From Rotaria macrura (taxonomy: Eukaryota; Rotifera; Eurotatoria; Philodinida; Philodinidae): a DNA stretch of 64,000 nt. Positions 63,133 to 64,000 of the stretch are shown here, in pieces. The stretch spans positions 62,001 through 126,000 of the forward strand of contig OENT01000305.1 in NCBI GenBank assembly GCA_900239685.1. Direction: 5' to 3'. Positions within the stretch are counted from its first letter, which is position 1; each line of letters begins with the position of its first letter. Both the position numbers and the translations under genes were made by a program. The notes under the pieces are model-generated. The model saw nothing but the letters and a program-made list of their open reading frames with translations. It was not told the origin of the DNA and made no database searches.

Positions 63133-64000
63133 GTAAGTTAAATTTTCGAAAATCAAACTTGCCAATAATCAGGTTTTTGTAGGGTATGCGTAACAACGTT
63201 CGTTATACACCTTATTAGTTCATTGGTGCCATGTAGTTTTGTTTTGTTTTCCTTTTATCGAACAGTACTAGTACTTACATGCATCGATTGTTTTGTTCTT
63301 GTTTCTCTCTGTTATTATAAAAGAATAACTGTCGCGTTCTTCTTTATCTCATGTACATACATGTAAACGTGCTTCCTCCTTTTCTTCTTGTTGTTGCACA
63401 CAGTGAAGACTTCGTTTTCTGTAATCCATGCGTACTGATAATCAAAACATATATAAGGAAAAGACAAAAGAAATATTGTGTTGTTCTTTCTTTCTGGTTG
63501 CTCAAGTTGTGCAATGTTCATCTTCTCTTCATTCATTCATTCATTCATTCATTCATTCATGTATGTGTGTGATGTTGCATTTATTCTTTATCATCGATCA
63601 AAAGAAAAATCAGAAAACAAATCATGTGTGGTGCTATATTATACTTTGTGCTTGTACGTCTGTCTCGTTTCGTCTTTTGTTCTTGTGTGTGTAAACACAA
63701 ACAACGAAAAAACCAATCTAAGCTTCAACCAGAACCATCATCGATTCAATGAAGATCTGTCTTTTTTCTCTTGTTTCTTGCCTATTCTCCTTTATTTTCT
63801 TCTCTTGTTACATTATTTATGGATTCACCTATGTCTTGCTGTTCTTTGCGATGATATTGGTAAACGAGAGTTTTCCAATGGTTCTTTTTTTTCTCTTGTT
63901 TGTTATCTGAACTTTTCTTTTCTCATGCGATGATATTCGATTGTCTGAACATATATGATCATAAAAAACGTTTTTTTTTTTACATAAACATATATATCTG
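63133..64000 (+). other. RBFOX intron continuing to the right edge
   Basis: Starts with GTAAGT and is pyrimidine-rich with short tandem repeats. A possible terminal exon (LQPEPSSIQ, stop, near 63722) lacks a pyrimidine tract before its AG and is not called. Confidence 0.55.
63529..63560. repeat. (TCAT)8 tetranucleotide repeat
   Basis: Eight perfect TCAT units inside the RBFOX intron; one strand reads as a Ser-Phe-Ile-His repeat in chance frames. Confidence 0.95.

Noticed and set aside
63478..63933. 151-codon open frame on the plus strand
   Set aside because: It lies in a pyrimidine-rich RBFOX intron and runs through the TCAT repeat; composition explains its length.

Overview
The window is about 30% GC eukaryotic DNA with short GT-AG introns (mostly 57-80 nt), exons split at fine scale, and stretches of many kilobases without a clear gene. 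The clear genes are animal ones: a KIF1/UNC-104 kinesin-3, an RBFOX splicing regulator, ZNHIT1 and ERH. One gene, a Trk/HKT-type potassium transporter with fungal-type signatures, belongs to a family generally held to be absent from animals. That mixture, the probable trans-spliced operon and the AT-rich short-intron style suggest a rotifer, most likely a bdelloid. This is an inference from gene content; no marker gene proves it.

Layout. 1-11.8 kb (minus): a kinesin-3 gene of 20 inferred coding exons, which reads in frame as 1508 residues when joined. 16.2-17.4 kb: ZNHIT1 and ERH head to tail on the plus strand, 41 bp apart, with a splice-acceptor-like sequence just before the ERH start. A possible first exon diverges from ZNHIT1 on the minus strand. 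22.7-23.2 kb (minus): a small four-exon gene, missed by simple ORF calling, that looks like a stefin-type cystatin. 28.5-29.06 kb: a 555 bp foldback element. 32.5-34.7 kb (plus): the two-exon Trk/HKT transporter. 46.7-49.2 kb (plus): a three-exon, single-pass, Cys-rich surface protein of unknown family. 55.1 kb to beyond the right edge (plus): RBFOX, with its RRM split over 177-, 54- and 93-nt exons, an alternative first exon, and TGCATG motifs through its introns.

The rest (12-16 kb, 17.4-22.7 kb, 23.2-28.5 kb, 29-32.5 kb, 35-46.7 kb and 49.3-55 kb) shows no recognisable gene. A few phase-consistent exon pairs there are listed at low confidence. At this base composition, open frames of 60-100 codons are expected by chance, so most were left out.

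The genes do not form one pathway. ZNHIT1 (chromatin remodelling) and ERH (RNA and chromatin adaptor) are both nuclear housekeeping factors and probably share a transcript. The kinesin and RBFOX are typical of neurons. The K+ transporter would act at a cell membrane. All exon limits were read by eye from splice consensus and phase, without transcripts.
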